A stretch of DNA of 64,000 bases from Styela clava (GCF_964204865.1 NC_135261.1:11036001-11100000), one strand, 5' to 3'. Positions 1 through 12,929 are shown, counted from the first letter of the stretch. Program-made: numbers and translations. Notes: a model not told the origin generated them from the sequence alone.

Positions 1-302
1 TTTGGAGCTGATTTTTGCAACCGTGCTTGGTCTAGTCTTCGAAAATCGAAAGCTAGTAAACCTACCGTTAACAATTCACATTGTTCCCAATGCGAATTAT
101 TTTTCAAATCAATTTGTGTTTGTTACTTTACTCGAAAAAAATTGCGACGTAATCATGCGTTTTACAATACAGACACTTCATTTGTCTTGTGGTTACTTTT
201 AGCAAATAATAATTTACAATTTTATTTCCAGATGAGACAATACCCAGTAAATTGACATTGCGTACGTGGCTGCCGTCAAGTCGGACCAAAATTTGTGGTT
301 AA
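1..302 (+). CDS. Possible 3'-terminal coding exon, partial at window edge
   Basis: The + strand is open from base 1 to a stop at about 256-258 with no start codon inside the window, roughly 85 codons, which is long for DNA this AT-rich. A polypyrimidine tract ending in TTTCCAG at about 221-230 could be a splice acceptor; reading from it in another frame gives a short end beginning E-T-I-P-S-K and stopping near 302. An AATAAA lies near 656. No domain is recognised. This could be the last exon(s) of a gene entering from the left, or chance. Confidence is low. Confidence 0.2.
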
Positions 303-961
303 CGACATTAAAGATATATGTTTGTCATACGATTAAAACGATTGTAAAGTCGTATATTTTAGACAGTCTGATACCTAAGCAAACATTTTGGTACTTTGAA
401 CACGAAAGTAACAAATTACTATTCATTGTTCATTATTACGAAGAACGAGCCCCAGTTTTGTCTGATGACACAAAGAATTGACATATTAGGAACATCTGTC
501 TTAGAAAGCGTACTTGCGTAAAAAGATGTACTTGTGTTTGACTATGTGTGCTGTCTTCCGTTAAGTGCCTGTTCTTGAGATAATGTGTATTCTCCGATCA
601 AAAGGTTTAACCGCAACGCGACGATTTCAAGTTCAATATTAAGGAGAATACGGTTTAATAAAAGTATTGTTGTATTATCGGTGGCATTTGGTATGAATTT
701 GTGTGTTTAGCGAGCATGATTTGGGAATGAACACAACAGTTCTAGCGCAGGTAACTCAGACCACCCATGACATATCTATCAATTCTGTCATTAGGTGAGT
801 CACCAGACACCACAAATTGACGTAGAAACGCTATTTCGAACCAAAACAATATCAAAGTAGTGTCAAATCCATGTACCTTGGTCCCTGCAATCTAGATATG
901 AGCAGTTTTGGCTTTGTCTTTGTTTTTTACCAACAATTACAGTATCTTGAAATACACTTAC

Positions 962-1200
962 TTTTCAAAAGATATCCATTTGCCTTGTGTCGATACACGG
1001 AAGGGTTGCCAGCCTCCACCATTCTCTTTGATCTCCAAATTCCTCTCATTACAATTCCCGGTATCGCCGATGCAGCTACCTATAGCTTCCCCAGGATCTG
1101 AGCTGTTCGGAACCCGTTCAATTGCCGATTCATACCGAGCAAATAGCGAACATGCAATGACAAGGTAAAGCAATGTGCAGTAACTGTCACGGTGCGTCAT
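962..1200 (-). CDS. First coding exon of a putative secreted protein
   Basis: ATG at 1200-1198 opens a frame of 79 codons plus 2 nt. The N-terminus looks like a signal peptide: a short polar start, then a hydrophobic core LLYLVIACSLFA at residues 10-21 and a polar stretch after it. The mature part is polar and has two cysteines about seven residues apart (SCIGDTGNC). Immediately before the in-frame stop there is a consensus donor, GTAAGTG, at 961-955, so the exon ends in phase 2 at 962. A TATA-like tract lies about 70-85 bp upstream of the ATG. The next exon should lie below 955, but I could not identify it. The family is not recognised. Signal peptide, strong donor and TATA box together argue for a real gene. 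Confidence 0.5.
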
Positions 1201-1267
1201 GGTTATTCAACCTCTGCTCTCACTGCGTCAAAAGTTATATAATTGATCACATTTAAGCTTAAAGCTG

Positions 1268-1285
1268 ATATATATATAAATAGCT
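1268..1285 (-). promoter_or_regulatory. TATA-box-like tract upstream of the secreted-protein exon
   Basis: Read on the - strand, this is CTATTTATATATATATAT. It lies 68-85 bp upstream of the ATG at 1200, which would put transcription start about 40-50 bp before the ATG. AT-rich tracts are common here, so this rests on its position relative to the exon. Confidence 0.3.
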
Positions 1286-3848
1286 TAATTTATTTTGCTC
1301 AGTATATCTTCTCAGTTTTACACGATGACGCTGTTATTCTAATTATATAGATTTTCGTGTACACAAAATTTGTATATGGCAAATCATGTTTCGAATTAAT
1401 TTAACGTTACCTGTACTCTAGCTCAGTAGACTACGGTCCGTTTCACGCGATAAGTTTGAAACATAAAGATGTTCTCTTGGTGATTTTCTATATTCTGAAC
1501 AGTTTCAGAAATTATCCTGTACTCATAATAGGTATTTTGACTTAAGCTAGCACTTCACACGAAACTGCACAATTACATTATGCCTAGAACCTCGCCACTG
1601 TATGTACCGACTCGACCTGCCCATCAGTCATTCCTTGAAGGAATTTAGTTTTAATCCCTTTCATATACCTAGTGCTTTTCACTCAAGCTTGAAACATCAA
1701 ACACCCGCAGGGTAATAAGTCTTGAAAGTTACGAAAACCTTCAGTTCCATCTCTGCCAAGCTCATCACTGTGTTGTTGGCCTCAGGCTAAACGCGGCTTA
1801 TCTTTATCGTTTGGTAGCAGACCTGACTTATATTATGACGATAATCAAGTCATTATGTTATTGTAATTCGCGTCGATTATTTCGTGTGAAAATATGACGC
1901 ATTGAAGATCAACATACCGCCGAGTTTGGCCCACGTCAATAAATACAAATCGAGTGCTGAAAGTGAGGATGTCACTGCACATGTGTTCCGCACATAACAG
2001 ACTATAGGTTCGTTATTCAGACTTCCCTTATTAACAGCAACACGCTAGTAGAATGTCTAATATAACATGTCTAATTGATATAATAACGAATAGTCTGAAA
2101 TGACTTATAAACATTCTAATAAACGAAAAGGATATTTTAAATGAACTTACAGACCATAACCTACAAATATAATTGAGGAGTGTAGCCTGTAACTTACTCT
2201 AGATTTTATTCTGGAATCAATGTTCGAATTTGATATTGACTTACGTTTGCTTCAAAATCGTGGACTGATTACCGACCGAAGATAAATGGGCGCTGAAGAC
2301 TCACGACTTTTAGATCAATAGCTGTTCATATAACCTTTGACCTCGGAAATATTTCTCCTTCATTTTCAGACTACGAAATTCCAGGTGTTTATTTTGATTG
2401 ATATTGGATTTTGATATTTATTTTATTAGAAATAATATTCTGTTTCAAACTAACCACTTTTCCACTGCTTATCCTTGAAAAATTATTATATCTCAGACTC
2501 TCAGTACAGTATTATCAATAACGAAAAACATAAAAATCATAACATACCAGTGGTGCACGTGGCTGAACTTATATCACAAAATCAACTTGTGATAAAGTCA
2601 AGTTTAATTTTTCAAACAAGTAAAAATCAATCAAATACAAATTTCAAGGAAAAAGGTGTTTACACAATTTTCTTAGAAGGGAAGTTGCAGGAACCAATTA
2701 AATGAGCAAATATATGCTCATCGCGAGAACAAAATCCAAAATAATGAAAAGATCGGCTTCCAGAACTAATATAATTTAATATCTAGAATCCAAAAAGTCT
2801 GTTGTAACGACATAATGTTGTTCGTAGTATAGATGTTGTGAGAAACCTTGGAAATTCGGAAATATATATGTTGCAGGGATGTTTTGTTCGAGTCGAACTG
2901 TGGCATATTTTCATTGGATTCAGAATTGTATTTTCAATTGATTGTAAACTCCCTGGTCTTTCTAAATTTGACACCTAATGATAAAAGAAGTCAGAATTTT
3001 TCACATAGACTCAAAAAGCACCAAGTTTACTAATCCTTAACAGTCTGTAAACAAAAGCTTGATTATGCCAAAGTTTTTGTTATCAAAATTATATTTTCTT
3101 GGAATTCGGAGCTGAAATCCCAAATCCTCCTCAATTAAACCGTAATCAGATTATGACCTTTTTCAACTCGGTTTCGGGAGTCGCTTGTAAATTATTCCAC
3201 AGACCTTTCGCGGTGCCAACTGTCTTTACAAGAGTCTGTCCATGGCTCTCTGCTGCCTGTTTGAGGATGTTAGCGATAAGCCTACGGCAAATTCATCAAT
3301 TCAATGAGTGATAAGAATACATTTTTAACGAATCACTTACAAGTAATATATATGTACTGTTATTGGACACGGAATTGACCTATGCATTGTTTTGTTAAAC
3401 TGAATATATTCTTATTTTTCTGGTTTGGTCATTGTTATAAATTTATCCACATATTTGAACAATCATAGGGTCGTTTGATGTCTAATGGCAATCTTCCAAC
3501 TGACTCACTTTCCAGTTTACTTTATACTGGATCAGACATGAAAATCTCCAGACATAGTATGCTTAGTCCATTGTTATCTATGTGGCCTTTCTGATTTCGA
3601 ACACTGCGGGGATGGGAAGAAACAGAATCTTTATAATCGCCACAGCCCACAGTGACCACTTTTTCAGTTGGCTCCCGGATTCAAATTTATTTACCGGAGC
3701 CACGATTGGTACTGGTTTGGTTTCGTCTTCCAACAGTATCATTTTACTATACCTTGTTCCCCTTTTTTTGACAAATTCAGACACGTTGCAACTTCAATGT
3801 CACCCAATTTGAAAATGAAACGCTCACAAAATCACAGGGTCTCTAATG
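1286..3848. other. No recognisable gene
   Basis: Only short frames of 60-76 codons occur. One on the - strand (3578-3784) ends in a hydrophobic segment (SLWAVAIIKILFLPIPAVF), but no splice-site pair or homology supports it. No repeat boundaries were seen. Confidence 0.5.
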
Positions 3849-4001
3849 CAGTGGTTCTCAAACATTTTCAGTCCCAGAGCCAAATTTGAAACCTCAAAGT
3901 TGTGAAGAGGCGCACACAAACAACACAAGTTAAAATAGCAACAAAACTTAAGCACGTATTCTAAAATACCAAGTCATCGTAACAACAACACACGTAACAA
4001 C
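3849..4001 (+). mobile_element. hAT-like terminal remnant
   Basis: Begins CAGTGGTTCTCAAAC, the form typical of hAT/Charlie-type termini. No matching right end or target duplication was found, and a different element end starts at 4002. A solo, degraded 5' end. Confidence 0.35.
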
Positions 4002-4150
4002 TAGGGCTGGGCAAAATATTCGAATAACTAATCGAATAATAAAATATTCGAATGGCATTTTACTATTCGATTATCCGGTACCACGGGACCTGCGTCGCTT
4101 TGCTTGGACACAGAATTCGAGTGTCTCCAACTCAATCGTGAATTGTGTGA
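4002..4150 (+). mobile_element. Second hAT-like left end (TAGGGCTGGGC)
   Basis: Starts TAGGGCTGGGC and continues with repeated ATTCGAATA-type motifs (about 4018-4080). The first ten bases match the terminus of the element at 4363 but the interior differs, so this is a related family. No right end was found; the right boundary is a guess. Confidence 0.35.
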
Positions 4151-4362
4151 GATTTCCCCACGGCGCTAGCTACCAAAAAAAAAGCGACAAATTTGAAAAG
4201 TCGTTGTCTTTACGTTATGGTGTTATATGCTTTTTTTGTAACGTATTGCTTCAATTCTATATTTTGCAAAAAAACATACCGACCGTTCCGTAAATTTAGG
4301 AACGTCAAACCAGATAAGCTATATAAATTAAATTTCCCAGATTTTAAACTCTATGTCATTAG

Positions 4363-5057
4363 TAGGGCTGGGAATGGTTAACCGGTTAACCGATTTCATA
4401 TGGTTAACGGTTATAATTTATTTTAATCGTTAACTGACATCTCAGGTACAAATCATCTTTATACCGTACAATTTCGTCAAATATGATTACGTCACCGCAA
4501 ATTTATATTTTGCGGCGTTTAATTCAAAAAAATATTACTAACTGTGTGGGTAAGGAATCAATAAAAGTAAAAAATAATCGAAGTACCAAGGTTGCTAATA
4601 ATGAAAATTTACAATGATGAATTCAGAATCAGCTTTTAGTCGATTTCGAAATATATTGTTCACGATTTCATTGCAAAATCGGATAATCAATGTCATACAA
4701 TAAGTGTGCAGTTGATGCCGTTTTTCTTTATGATATATATCTCGAAGTAGAATTTGCACATAGAACACTCAACATTTGTCACATAAATGATGTTTAACAA
4801 CGGAATCGGGTTTTCTAAAATATTTCCACATGCCCGAACCACGCTGCCTATTTTTTTCGGCATAGGAATCATGAAACTATCTCGATTCGTGAATAATTTT
4901 GAGCGATACCGGGATAAGAACACGTGAAATTGCTCTATAACCATTGTGACGTAACAAGCTGAAATTATAATTATTACGTGAAACGTCACGCGGCGGTTAA
5001 CCGGTTAATTTCACCCGGTTAACGGTCAAAGTGTTTTCCCTAAAATTCCCAGCCCTA
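4363..5057. mobile_element. hAT-type non-autonomous element with 8-bp TSD
   Basis: The termini are inverted: TAGGGCTGGGAAT at the left and ATTCCCAGCCCTA at the right. The flanks are a perfect 8-bp duplication, GTCATTAG, at 4355-4362 and 5058-5065. Subterminal GGTTAACCGGTTAACC-type palindromes occur at both ends (about 4376-4395 and 4995-5025). Length 695 bp. The 98-codon frame inside (4693-4989, -) has no transposase features. TIRs plus an 8-bp TSD place it in the hAT superfamily by structure. Confidence 0.85.
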
Positions 5058-5065
5058 GTCATTAG

Positions 5066-6297
5066 CGATTTCTTGCATGACCCGAACATAAAATTGATTA
5101 AAATCGAATGTTAAAATGACTTTTCGGCGTTTCATTGTGAAAAAGGCGATTTTAGGTCGTCAGAAAATTCGAGTTATATAAATAGCATGGATTTAAAAAT
5201 GACCAGTCAAAGGTTTTCCAAAAGCTGGTATGAGTTACTTGCATTAAACACTCAATAAGTTGTAACCATATAAGAAATGTCATGTCCTACACCCTTCAAA
5301 GCACTTTCTATGAGCTCTTTAGTGACCACTTCCATTCTTGGCCATGTTGTTTTTCGAATATATATGTAAACATTTCACTCGACCATGCATGGCCATTGAG
5401 TCAACAGTAGAACGTAAAATCAATCGTAAATTTCGTTGTAACAATGCACACTGACTCGTTCAATAATTGTTGCGCTTATTATCATCGCAAATGATTACAA
5501 TTGTTAAATTTTGAAGCATTTGGGCAGCTGAATTTGCGTAATTCCGTAAATAAAATTGAGCATTACTCAGTACGTATTTTAGCTATAATAACCGTCGGTG
5601 TGTTCTTTCGTTAAAAAATAACGTTAAAACTTGAAGGAATTATTGATAATTAGCGGCTGACCCTCTATTAGGCCCAAAGGCATAAAAATGCCTTTATTAC
5701 TGAAACAAAATTAAAACTCTCCAGAAATTAAAATAATCATTGAGTTATCTTATTTATACAGTGATTACGACAAGAAAAAATTGGCATGGTAATGAACGAT
5801 CACTAATTTATTATTATCAATAGATAAAAATAGTAACAAACACAAAATACAGGTATTTAAGCATCATGCTAAAACACCATTTTTACAAGTTGATGAAAAC
5901 GTGAGAACACAGGATTTGATACTTAGTACAAAGGTATTAGAAGAAAAATGTGGCAACACAACTCCCAATCAAGCACAAAGAATTCTTGCTTGCTATTATA
6001 CGATTATTAAACTTTAGCGTCGGCAATCATACTTACGTCAGCCACTAAAGTTTGGAAAGTTTTTCATTTCTGATTTAAAATTTGTATTGCTCGAATGACT
6101 TCTTCTGGGAGAGTAATGATAGCTTTCAATAATAATGACTGTTTTCAACGACTTATCATCTCGATAAATGTAATCTGAGCGCGCATTGTGCGACTTCCGT
6201 TCGGCTTAGGATTATCATTTCCCCTTTGAAATATGTTATGGCATCTTCCTATATCAAATGTAGCTTTGCATTTCTTTGGTAACATGGCTTATAGATA
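5066..6297. other. No recognisable gene
   Basis: AT-rich DNA without supported exons. A block at about 6170-6240 resembles one at about 7198-7262 (shared core TTCGGCTTAGG/TTTGGCTTAGGG followed by ATCATTTCC), suggesting an old local duplication. Confidence 0.4.
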
Positions 6298-6718
6298 ACA
6301 AGAGAGCTACGCACAAATATATGGACACGTTAGACCAGAGCGAATCAGTCCTTACCGGTACCTTTGACGCTACCGGTACCCTCAAAAAAGTTCTGAATTT
6401 CCAGTAGCAAGAATTTTGCAGAATCAAAACGTACAGCCAGTCATGACACTGACTAAAATCCGTGTTCCCATGGATAAAAAATAATACAGCAAAATTTTAG
6501 ACGAAATATCAAATTTCATAGAATTCACGCAAAATTTTGAAATAAATAAAAGTAATAGCCTTCTAGCGAAAAAATTAATCTTTAACCACTGAAAATTTCA
6601 AAGCAATTGGTCCAGTATTCGAAGAGAAAAGCGACTTTTTAAAAACGTGTCAAAGAACAAGAACAACAACAACAACATAATATTGAAACGATCGTTATGT
6701 CCACTACGTGTCCAATAA
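6298..6718 (+). repeat. 421-bp dispersed repeat, copy 1
   Basis: Nearly identical to 11401-11821. It begins ACAAGAGAGCTACGCAC and ends ACGTGTCCAATAA. Near the ends, GGACACGT and ACGTGTCC are inverted, consistent with a MITE. It contains two ACCGGTACC-type motifs and a (CAA)n tract near 6661. No clear target duplication. Confidence 0.7.
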
Positions 6719-7365
6719 CACAGAGTGATTCGGGAATAGTTAAGTCAGAATGTTTCACAAATGATTTATACAGAATTATGTAATGGAGGATCGTGACAGT
6801 GTTAATTAAGCAGCTTTTTAGAAGAATTTCCCAAATGTTGGAAAATCCATATGTCATTGCAGCGGAACTTGCTATTATGTCCCACAGTCATTCAAGCAAA
6901 CTTGTGGTTATGTTTAAACTATTTCTAGGTTGGTCAGTATTATTGGGCACGAAATGTTCGGGTTGATCGTTCCGCTAACTTCTCGTTCTCCTTGTTGTTG
7001 TTTTATAAATCACTTAATCGCTCCTTCCGCTCTAGAAAAGACTGTACCTGAAACCACTGATATCTAACGGTATGTCAGAAGATACCAAAAAAGACTGAAT
7101 CTTTCCGCAAGAGTTTGCCTTCCTCATTTTTTTACACGCTGGGTAAGGCGGAGGGCATGGGATTTTAATCTGCAATGTGCAATCGTAATTGAGTGTAATA
7201 TGAGCAGCGGATTATACGAATTCCGTTTGGCTTAGGGTGATCATTTCCTTATAACATATATTACACTAAGCGTAGCAAAGTATTGCCTATGGCAATATGG
7301 CAACAAGGGACAAGTCTAGACATAACGATTGGCAAGTGATTTACACAGCAGGTATCAGTAATGGT

Positions 7366-8023
7366 TATGACTGGGAAAGATTAACCGGTTAATCGATTTT
7401 AGATGGTTGACGGTTACAATTTATTTTAATCGTTAACTGACATCTCAGGTACAAATATCTTTATATTGTATAATTTTTTTTAAAAAACGAATACGTCATC
7501 GCAAATTTATCTCTTGTGGCGTTTGATGCAGAAGAATATCACCCACTGTATCGGTAAGGACCCAATGAATAAGAAAAATAATTGAAGTAAAAACATTGCT
7601 GATTATAAAATTTGACAATGATAAATCCAAGATCAGTTTTCGGTCAAAACATATTATTCACCATTTTATTGGAAAATCGTGTATTCAATGTCATCCAACA
7701 TGTGCGCAGCAGTTGATTCTTTTTTTCATTATGATATCTCAGGGTAGAATTTGCACGTCGAACATTTAATAACGGAATCGGGTTTTACTAAAAGACTTCC
7801 ATATGTCCGAAGCACGCTGCATATATCTTGCAGCAGAGCGATCATAAAACTATCTCGATTCGTGAATAATATAGAGCGACACCGTCATAAGATCACGCTT
7901 TGTAACCATTGTGACGTAACAAGCCAAAATTATAATTTATTACGTTAAACGTAACGCTGCGGTAAACCGGTTAATTTCATCCGGTCAACGGTTAAAGTGT
8001 TTTCCCTGAAATTCCCAGCCCTA
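7366..8023. mobile_element. hAT-type non-autonomous element, diverged sibling of 4363-5057
   Basis: The right end ATTCCCAGCCCTA is intact; the left end is decayed (TATGACTGGGAAA). A perfect 8-bp TSD, GTAATGGT, flanks it at 7358-7365 and 8024-8031. The interior is alignable by eye to the 4363 element, including the GTTAACTGACATCTCAGGTAC block. The eroded left terminus indicates an older or damaged copy. Confidence 0.8.
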
Positions 8024-8031
8024 GTAATGGT

Positions 8032-10709
8032 GGCTCGCCACGGTTCCAGGCACAAATATATTCCATCTGATCATGAACGTCTTAAGAACCAAACTGCAGA
8101 AGAGTAGGAGGTGCTAATAGAGTTTTAAGTGCCCCAATCGTGAAATGACAACTTCAGCTAACACGTAGCCAATTTCTGACGTTTACCAGTATTACTTTTT
8201 ATAAAAAGACCACATACCATAACTGATATACCAATACTACTACTTGTTTTCACAGAAATTGCCACATGAAGAAATTTAGTAATGTAAAGTTGACTTCAAG
8301 TTTTCTTCTTTTGCTTTTAAACTGCAATGCATGTGAATATATGTGTAATATAGCAGATTGTTATCTGTCTAGATAGTTATCTTCGCGCCCTTTTTCTGTA
8401 ACATATACGTCAACAGCAAGCTGGACGCGATCGACTATTCAAGCTATCGTGTTACGTTCAGAAGCTTATGCAGGAATGACCTCACAGGGGCTTTAGTCTC
8501 GCCGGGAAGTTATACACGCTGAAAGAAACTAGTCGAAGGAAAGCAAGCACATACAACACATTGGATCGTGAGTAATTATTGGTCAATACGTTAAAGTTAT
8601 TCCTGTATTATTTATGAATAAGTGCAAATCAGTTAAAATTACTTTTGCATGTTATTTTGCGAATTTGCTTATATTACATGTCTTTGTTATTGTGTTTAAA
8701 TTTTTATAGTGATTTATTTTAAGGATTTTATGATCAGAACGTACTCATCAAGTTCACGTGGTACGCAGGCTCAGAATAAGTTTTAACGTTGTACACAACA
8801 TACATTGTTAGAAACTTGTACTTAAAAGTATATATTTGTACATGTCGGCGAAAATTGTATATATTTTTTTTTTTTTTAAATAGTAGGCCTCAACCAACCG
8901 ATACTTACCTTTTTATACTTACCTGTTGCAGGAGAAGCTTGTAAATGGTCTTTCCTTTTTTTTCTAAAAAAATAAAAGATAGTTAACAGAAAACAGTTCG
9001 GCGAATACTACACATTTATCAAAATTGTATACGGCGCACAACCTGCGGTCGTCGAAGTCTAAATCTGCGGCCGTGCTGGTGTGTGTTTTGACTGTAAATT
9101 CACCGCAAGAATACATTGTATAAGTAAATAAAAAATGATAAAAATCGTATAGAATTCCGGCAATTACTTGTGGCGTAGTTGACCTAATCGCCTATTTTTT
9201 TTAAATCTTTGTGACATCATCAACTTGTATAGATCTCAATGGCCCAGAATGTTGTTCTGATAAGGGAAGCGAGGGGGATGGCGCATGGATGTTACAGAAA
9301 TTCGAAGCAGTACTTGTGTCTTTTATTTGCTAATAAAATAAAAGATTACTTGTATCATAAACAATAAAGATTGTGAGCATTGCTCCATGTCGCTTAAGCG
9401 GTAAATAATATTGTCATTGGACTTGAACACGGCAATCGCGAGTGCGGAATCGAACACATGATTCTCATCGACATCGGATAAACCTGCAAGAATTTGCACA
9501 TGGCTCTCGCGAAAAGCCGAATTCTTCGACGTCGATCAGTCGACATATTTACTTGTATGTACATTGAGTTTTACCTCCAGTTACTGTGATATCGTTTTAT
9601 TTTCCTAATAAGCGTAATGCGCGGCAACAGCCAACAGATTTTAACATTTTTGTAAATTCAGAAACAAAAGACATTTAACGAGAAGTAGTTCCCCATATTT
9701 AGTCATTTATAATTTTCGGACAGATTCATGTCAAAAATACTGGATTAAAATATCAAAAGTTACTGAAAAGTTGAACACAAAAAATTTGGATTATTGTTGA
9801 ACAAATGGAAATAATATTCTATTCATAGCGTGTATTATTGGTATTGCTAATAGATCACTGACAAGAAAGTCACGAGGAATCTCTGATGCAAAGAGCAATA
9901 TAAATTTGTTTTATGATATCTGTCAAGATTTATTGTTGTCAGGATTAGACCGAGGTTCTATGCACACAATAAACTTGATCCAAATATTCATCAGCCGGAC
10001 GAACGGCCTTTATTAAACAGTATACAGTAAGATTCAGTACGATATAATTACACAGCTAAATAGACAGCAGCCCTAGACAAAGAAGCCAGTGACCCACATA
10101 TTCAGTCTCCACGTCACTTCTCAATTATTGCGTCATAATCACTTTAATGGATGTCAACGTAAACAAGTCTGTAAATCATGATACAACAATATCCAGCTGT
10201 AACAATTCGATCAGATACATTTGCCATCTTTTTGCGTTCGTGGTAAATATTTATATAAAATATGGCAAATTCCAATTGAACTTGCTGTTCAGGCTTATAA
10301 AAAGGCAAGATCGTAAACAGGTGCCGAAAGTGTTGTTTTTGATGCATTGTCGCCGCATACATATTGTGAGACCAATACAACGTCAAAGTAGTGACGTGCA
10401 CTCCGCGTGTCCAAGATTTATGTAACTTGTTGTTTTATCAAATGTCGGTAATCTTAAGTCACCGTTGCATTCCATACCAGATCAGCAAAACAGTCCAATT
10501 CGTACTTGATGATGGATTAATGTAAAGCGACTTACTGTCTTATCATGACAGTGACCAAATTTGAAATTTGACAGCAAACAAACAGTATCAACATAGTAGA
10601 ATAATTATTTCTCGCTATTTCTTGGGCACGCGAAAATATCCAATGACGTTGGACCGGGACAACCTAATATTTCAATTATGAATAAATTTCTTCATTAGCC
10701 TCAGTTCTA
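8032..10709. other. No recognisable gene; possible noncoding first exon at 8390-8567
   Basis: The stretch at 8390-8567 is less AT-rich than its surroundings and ends in a good donor (GATC followed by GTGAGTAAT), which would suit a 5' untranslated exon on +. No partner acceptor was identified. On the - strand a strong donor (CAG then GTAAGTA) lies near 8925. Neither is supported by a coding frame. The overlapping frames at 10144-10425 on both strands look like chance. Confidence 0.25.
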
Positions 10710-10710
10710 T

Positions 10711-11400
10711 AAACAAGAGAGCTATGGTCGAATATATGGACACTTAGAATAATACGAAATATATTATCATCACTTCGTCGAAAACCATAGGGTACCCTAC
10801 GCCTTCGGTACGGTATCCTGCACGAATCTGAACAGTAAAACAGCTACATGGCTATGGTAACTGACTTACTAGTACATGGGTACAAATAACGGTACAGGGA
10901 CTGTCATAGCTCTTCCATGTCCTTGGTAATGATCTATTCTTCTCCATTCAATTTCAACGTGAATTGATATACCAAGTGATCCGAGTCACTTCTCCATTAC
11001 GGTACCAGGCCAAAATAAGAAGAAAATATTGATTCGCCGATAACCATATGCGGCACGGTCACTTACCAGTATCTGATATTCGTTCGCGGAACGGTTCTTC
11101 CTTGTCATATAAGAACTCAATTCATTTTCTCATATCAAATGAAAAAAAAAAAGATAGAATGCAAAATTTATGTTGTTTACATCAGAACTGTAACGAAAAG
11201 ATGAGATCGTAATTCACAGAGGTACCGTACCAGTAGGCCTACCTGTTGCTGTACTGTAGGCCTGCTATTCGATCGTGGAACGGTTCTTCTCTGGCATATA
11301 AAAACTCATCTCATGTTTGCCAAATCGCACCGTCCCGGTTTTTTGTTCCAGATTTATGGTAAGCCTAAGGAATTACTACAATAGTAAGATCGCGAAAGGA
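10711..11400. repeat. Repeat-derived DNA rich in GGTACC-type palindromes
   Basis: Starts with a diverged left end of the 421-bp repeat (AACAAGAGAGCTATGGTCG at about 10712). Several GGTACC/CGGTAC palindromic motifs follow (about 10790, 10815, 10890, 11000, 11222). No gene seen. Confidence 0.35.
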
Positions 11401-11821
11401 ACAAGAGAGCTACGCACAAATATATGGAAACGTTAGACCAGAGCGAATCAGTCCTTACCGGTACCTTTGACGCTACCGGTACCCTCAAAAAAGTTCTGAA
11501 TTTCCAGTAGCAAGAATTTTGCAGAATCAAAACGTACAGCCAGTCACGACACTGACTAACATCCGTGTTCCCATGGATAAAAAATAATACAGCAAAATTT
11601 TAAACGAAATATCAAATTTCATAGAATTCACGCAAAATTTTGAAATAAATAAAAGTAATAGCCTTCTAGCGAAAAAAATAATCTTTAACCACTGAAAATT
11701 TCAAAGCAATTGGTCCAGTATTCGAACAGAAAAGCGACTTTTTAAAAACATGTCAAAGAACAAGAACAACAACAACAACATAATATTGAAACGATCGTTA
11801 TGTCCACTACGTGTCCAATAA
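11401..11821 (+). repeat. 421-bp dispersed repeat, copy 2
   Basis: Nearly identical in sequence and length to 6298-6718, with only scattered substitutions and short indels visible. Flanking bases differ, so this is dispersal or segmental duplication of this unit alone. Confidence 0.7.
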
Positions 11822-11904
11822 GTCAATTTCACTGTGGTACGGTAACTGAGCAGTACCGTACCTGCAGGCTCGATCACGCAACCGCTTGAAATAAGTTTCA
11901 AAAC

Positions 11905-12162
11905 ACTGTTCCCATGAGTAAATTTTAGAACAGCGAAATTTTGAATGAAATATCAGATCTCATAGGATTCATAGGAAATTTAAGAATAAATAAAAGTAAT
12001 AGCCTTCTGGAGAAATAATCAAACTTCAACCACTGAAAATTTCGAAGCAACTGGTCCAGTATTCGAAGAGAAAAGCGATTTTTATCATGACGAAGGAGAA
12101 GAATAATAACAACAACAACATAATATTGAAACGATCGTTATGTCCACTAAAGTGTCCAATAA
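11905..12162 (+). repeat. Diverged right half of the same repeat family
   Basis: Shares the order of the right half of the 421-bp repeat (CCCATGAGTAAATTTTAGAACAGC-like start, the AATAAATAAAAGTAATAGCC block, a CAA tract, then GATCGTTATGTCCACT and GTGTCCAATAA) with clear divergence. Lies 84 bp downstream of copy 2. Confidence 0.55.
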
Positions 12163-12433
12163 ATAATACACGATATATGCCTTCATAATGGATTCTTTTC
12201 ACAAGCTTATATACAAATATTTCTGCCTCCACAGTTTTTATTAACAAATTTGTCAAGGAATAAAAAGATGGTTATCCAGCAATAAAGACGATCACAACAA
12301 ACCACTCTGACAAGTTTTACCAAGTGACAAGTTTACCACTCTGACAAGTTTTACAAACTATAGCACCTGGTGGTGTAATTATAATAATGCCAAAGGCATA
12401 TATTAATAATTAAAAAAATGAGTATCGTTATCA

Positions 12434-12700
12434 ATCAATCAATCAATCAATCATTTATTCGTCGTCACAAAAACATCAAATGCACAAAAAATTGGTACAA
12501 TAAATAAATATAATAATAATGATATTTGTGCGACAGGAGTCGCGAGGGACCATATTAGGTCTTCAAGCAGCGACACCTAAAGCGCTGTTACTGGTTCAGT
12601 GTAAAAAAATAACTACATTTGCTACAAACATTGACTATGTAATAGTCGTTATGATGAAAATATTTTGAATCATTGAAAAAATTCGCAGCAAACGCAACTT
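12434..12700 (-). mobile_element. 3' tail of a non-LTR retrotransposon
   Basis: Read on -, AT-rich 3' UTR-like DNA ends in ATAAATGA followed by tandem TTGA/ATTG tetranucleotides (12434-12456 on + as TCAA repeats). This is typical of CR1/RTE-like LINE tails. No coding part is recognised; the right limit is uncertain. Confidence 0.4.
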
Positions 12701-12898
12701 TACTAAAATCATATAATAGAGAGAAAACAAGAAAAACAACTCAACTATAAATTTATAAAAAAGGCATATTTGAATAAATGTATATAAGTTACATAAAAGA
12801 CAAACGACAAGCGAGGGGAAAATGGTTAGACCAAAGACAAAATTGTAAGTGACTAATTGAATAGAAGTTGGTAAGCTCTAATAAATCATAAAACGTTG

Positions 12899-12902
<4 letters not shown>

Positions 12903-12929
<27 letters not shown>
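12903..12929. repeat. (TA)n microsatellite
   Basis: About 12 TA dinucleotides in a row. Confidence 0.9.

Noticed and set aside
10144..10425. Overlapping 85- and 92-codon frames on opposite strands
   Set aside because: They mirror one another, with no start context, splice signals or family features.
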